This document shows positions 62,782 through 64,000 of a stretch of 64,000 nt of DNA, in pieces (within the stretch, counting starts at the first letter, position 1; each line of letters starts with the position of its first letter). The DNA is from Wagnerdoeblera intermedia (GTDB lineage: Bacteria; Pseudomonadota; Alphaproteobacteria; Rhodobacterales; Rhodobacteraceae). Location of the stretch: NCBI RefSeq assembly GCF_042647465.1, contig NZ_JBHRVN010000006.1; one strand, 5' to 3'. Position numbers and translations under genes: made by a program. The notes below the pieces were generated by a model, which saw only the letters and a list, made by a program, of their open reading frames with translations, was not told the DNA's origin and searched no databases.

Positions 62782-63813
62782 ATGAAGCTGTTTATCGGGC
62801 TGGATGTGTCGCTGGAGAAGACCGCGATCTGCGTGATCAGCGAGCATGGGAAGATCGTGAAGGAGGCGCAGGTGGCCAGCGAGCCCGAGGCGCTGTCGTG
62901 CTGGATCAACGATCAGGACGGCGCAATCGCTGCCGTCGGGCTCGAGGCTGGTCCCTTGTCGCAGTGGTTGCATCGCGGGTTATCTGAGGCAGGGCAAGCT
63001 GTCGTGCTGATGGAAACACGGCAAGTGAAAGGCGCCCTGAAGGCCATGCCGATCAAGACGGACCGGCGTGATGCCGAAGGTATCGCGCGTCTGCTGCACC
63101 TCGGCTGGTTCCGGCCAGTTCACTGCAAATCGGTGTCTGCACAGGAGGTTCGCGCTGTGCTCAGCGCCCGCAAGGCTGTGCAACAAGGGTTCATCACACT
63201 GGAGATGTCACTGCGCGGGCTACTTCGGAACTTCGGCCTCAAGGTCGGCACCATATCACGTGGCCGGTTCGAACAGCGTATCCGCGAACTGGCGATAGGT
63301 AATCCGATGCTGGAAGCGGCAACCGAACCCATGCTCAGCGCGCGGTCGGCGTTACGGCGAGAGTTGGCGGGCCTTGAACGCCATGTCCGGCAACTCGCGC
63401 AGGAAGATCCGGTCTGCCGCCGGTTGATGTCAATGCCCGGGATCGGCGCTGTTGTAGCACTGACCTATCGATCTGCGGTCGACGATCCAGACCGATTCAC
63501 TTCTTCGAAGAAGGTCGGGCCGTGGGTCGGCCTGACTCCCTCTCGAAACCAGTCGGGCGAGCGAGACATCTCGGGCGGGATCACCAAGGCGGGCGACGTC
63601 AACCTTCGACGCGCGCTGTGTCAGGCTGCCACGGTTATGATGCATCGTGGACGGGCGAGTTGGTTGCGAACCTGGGCCGCAAAACTTGCGCGCCGTCGTG
63701 GTGCCAAGCGTGCGATGGTTGCGTTGGCGCGGCGTATCGCCGTAATCCTGCACCGCATGTGGAAGGATGACATCGACTTCCGCTTCGATACTCCGGTGGA
63801 TCATGCCGGCTGA
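62782..63813 (+). CDS. IS110-family transposase (third type, 343 aa)
   Basis: This complete protein begins MKLFIGLDVSLEKTAICVIS, with the DEDD residues at GLD, VGLEAGPLSQWLHRGL and KTDRRDAEGIARLL. The C-terminal domain has LMSMPGIGAVVALTYRSAVD, KKVGPWVGLTPSRNQSGERD and ISGGITKAGDVNLRRALCQA. It starts after GGGAGGACTGCGGG. It looks functional. Confidence 0.92.
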   Translation: MKLFIGLDVSLEKTAICVISEHGKIVKEAQVASEPEALSCWINDQDGAIAAVGLEAGPLSQWLHRGLSEAGQAVVLMETRQVKGALKAMPIKTDRRDAEGIARLLHLGWFRPVHCKSVSAQEVRAVLSARKAVQQGFITLEMSLRGLLRNFGLKVGTISRGRFEQRIRELAIGNPMLEAATEPMLSARSALRRELAGLERHVRQLAQEDPVCRRLMSMPGIGAVVALTYRSAVDDPDRFTSSKKVGPWVGLTPSRNQSGERDISGGITKAGDVNLRRALCQAATVMMHRGRASWLRTWAAKLARRRGAKRAMVALARRIAVILHRMWKDDIDFRFDTPVDHAG

Positions 63814-64000
63814 AGACGCAAGCTCCAGACTGCTGCCCGCCTGATCGCGGGCCTTCGAGGTCCCCACGGGACGCGGTTCCGATGATGCCGTGCTCAGGAC
63901 TGATGCCGATCACATCGAGCACGCCAATGAGATGGGCACATCGGAATTGCATTGAACCAGCATCATGTTGGCGGCCATCGCGCCGACCACGGACCGAAGC

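Overview
The window looks like a GC-rich alphaproteobacterial replicon, most likely Rhodobacterales. The evidence is an rRNA operon ending in tRNA-fMet, alphaproteobacterial Rep_3/ParA plasmid modules and families of insertion sequences common in that order. It is an unusually mosaic segment: one rRNA operon, three Rep_3 replication initiators each with its own iterons, two complete partition cassettes, and IS elements making up roughly a third of the sequence.

Layout. 1-5.6 kb: two inverted IS3 copies (one with a 407-bp internal deletion) bracket an IS256 remnant, a ribbon-helix-helix remnant with upstream dyad repeats, a secreted-protein gene split by a complete IS256 element with a 9-bp target duplication, and the C-terminal half of a YadA-type trimeric autotransporter. 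5.7-11.4 kb: an rRNA operon on the minus strand (16S, tRNA-Ala, tRNA-Ile, 23S, 5S, tRNA-fMet). 11.6-13.1 kb: a phage relic with an embedded spanin pair and a decayed HTH-metallophosphoesterase gene. 13.2-15.4 kb: replicon 1 (iterons, rep, parA, parB-like gene, flanking repeats). 15.4-21 kb: a diverged tandem duplication carrying a small zinc-ribbon gene, glycosyltransferases of families 25 and 8, three IS5-type elements and a truncated SRAP gene. 21.1-24.3 kb: replicon 2 (iterons, a rep cut by IS3, and a parA/parB cassette flanked by other repeats). 24.4-29.6 kb: nucleotide-sugar genes for UDP-glucuronate, UDP-galacturonate and GDP-mannose. 30-31.1 kb: replicon 3 (rep and 17-bp iterons). 31.4-44.3 kb: a compact operon of peptidases and a peptide-type ABC importer, with a convergent LysR gene. 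44.4-64 kb: an IS graveyard (IS5, IS110, IS1380, IS66, IS3) holding two low-GC glycosyltransferase genes.

How it fits together. The replicons and partition cassettes suggest a cointegrate of several plasmids, with IS elements at many of the joints. The cargo is mainly surface polysaccharide synthesis (sugar precursors plus four glycosyltransferases), surface adhesion (now broken) and peptide scavenging. rep1, rep3 and both par cassettes look intact, whereas rep2 is truncated. Distinct iterons and distinct partition repeats would let the modules coexist without cross-talk. All functions are inferred from sequence motifs read by eye; no database search was run.
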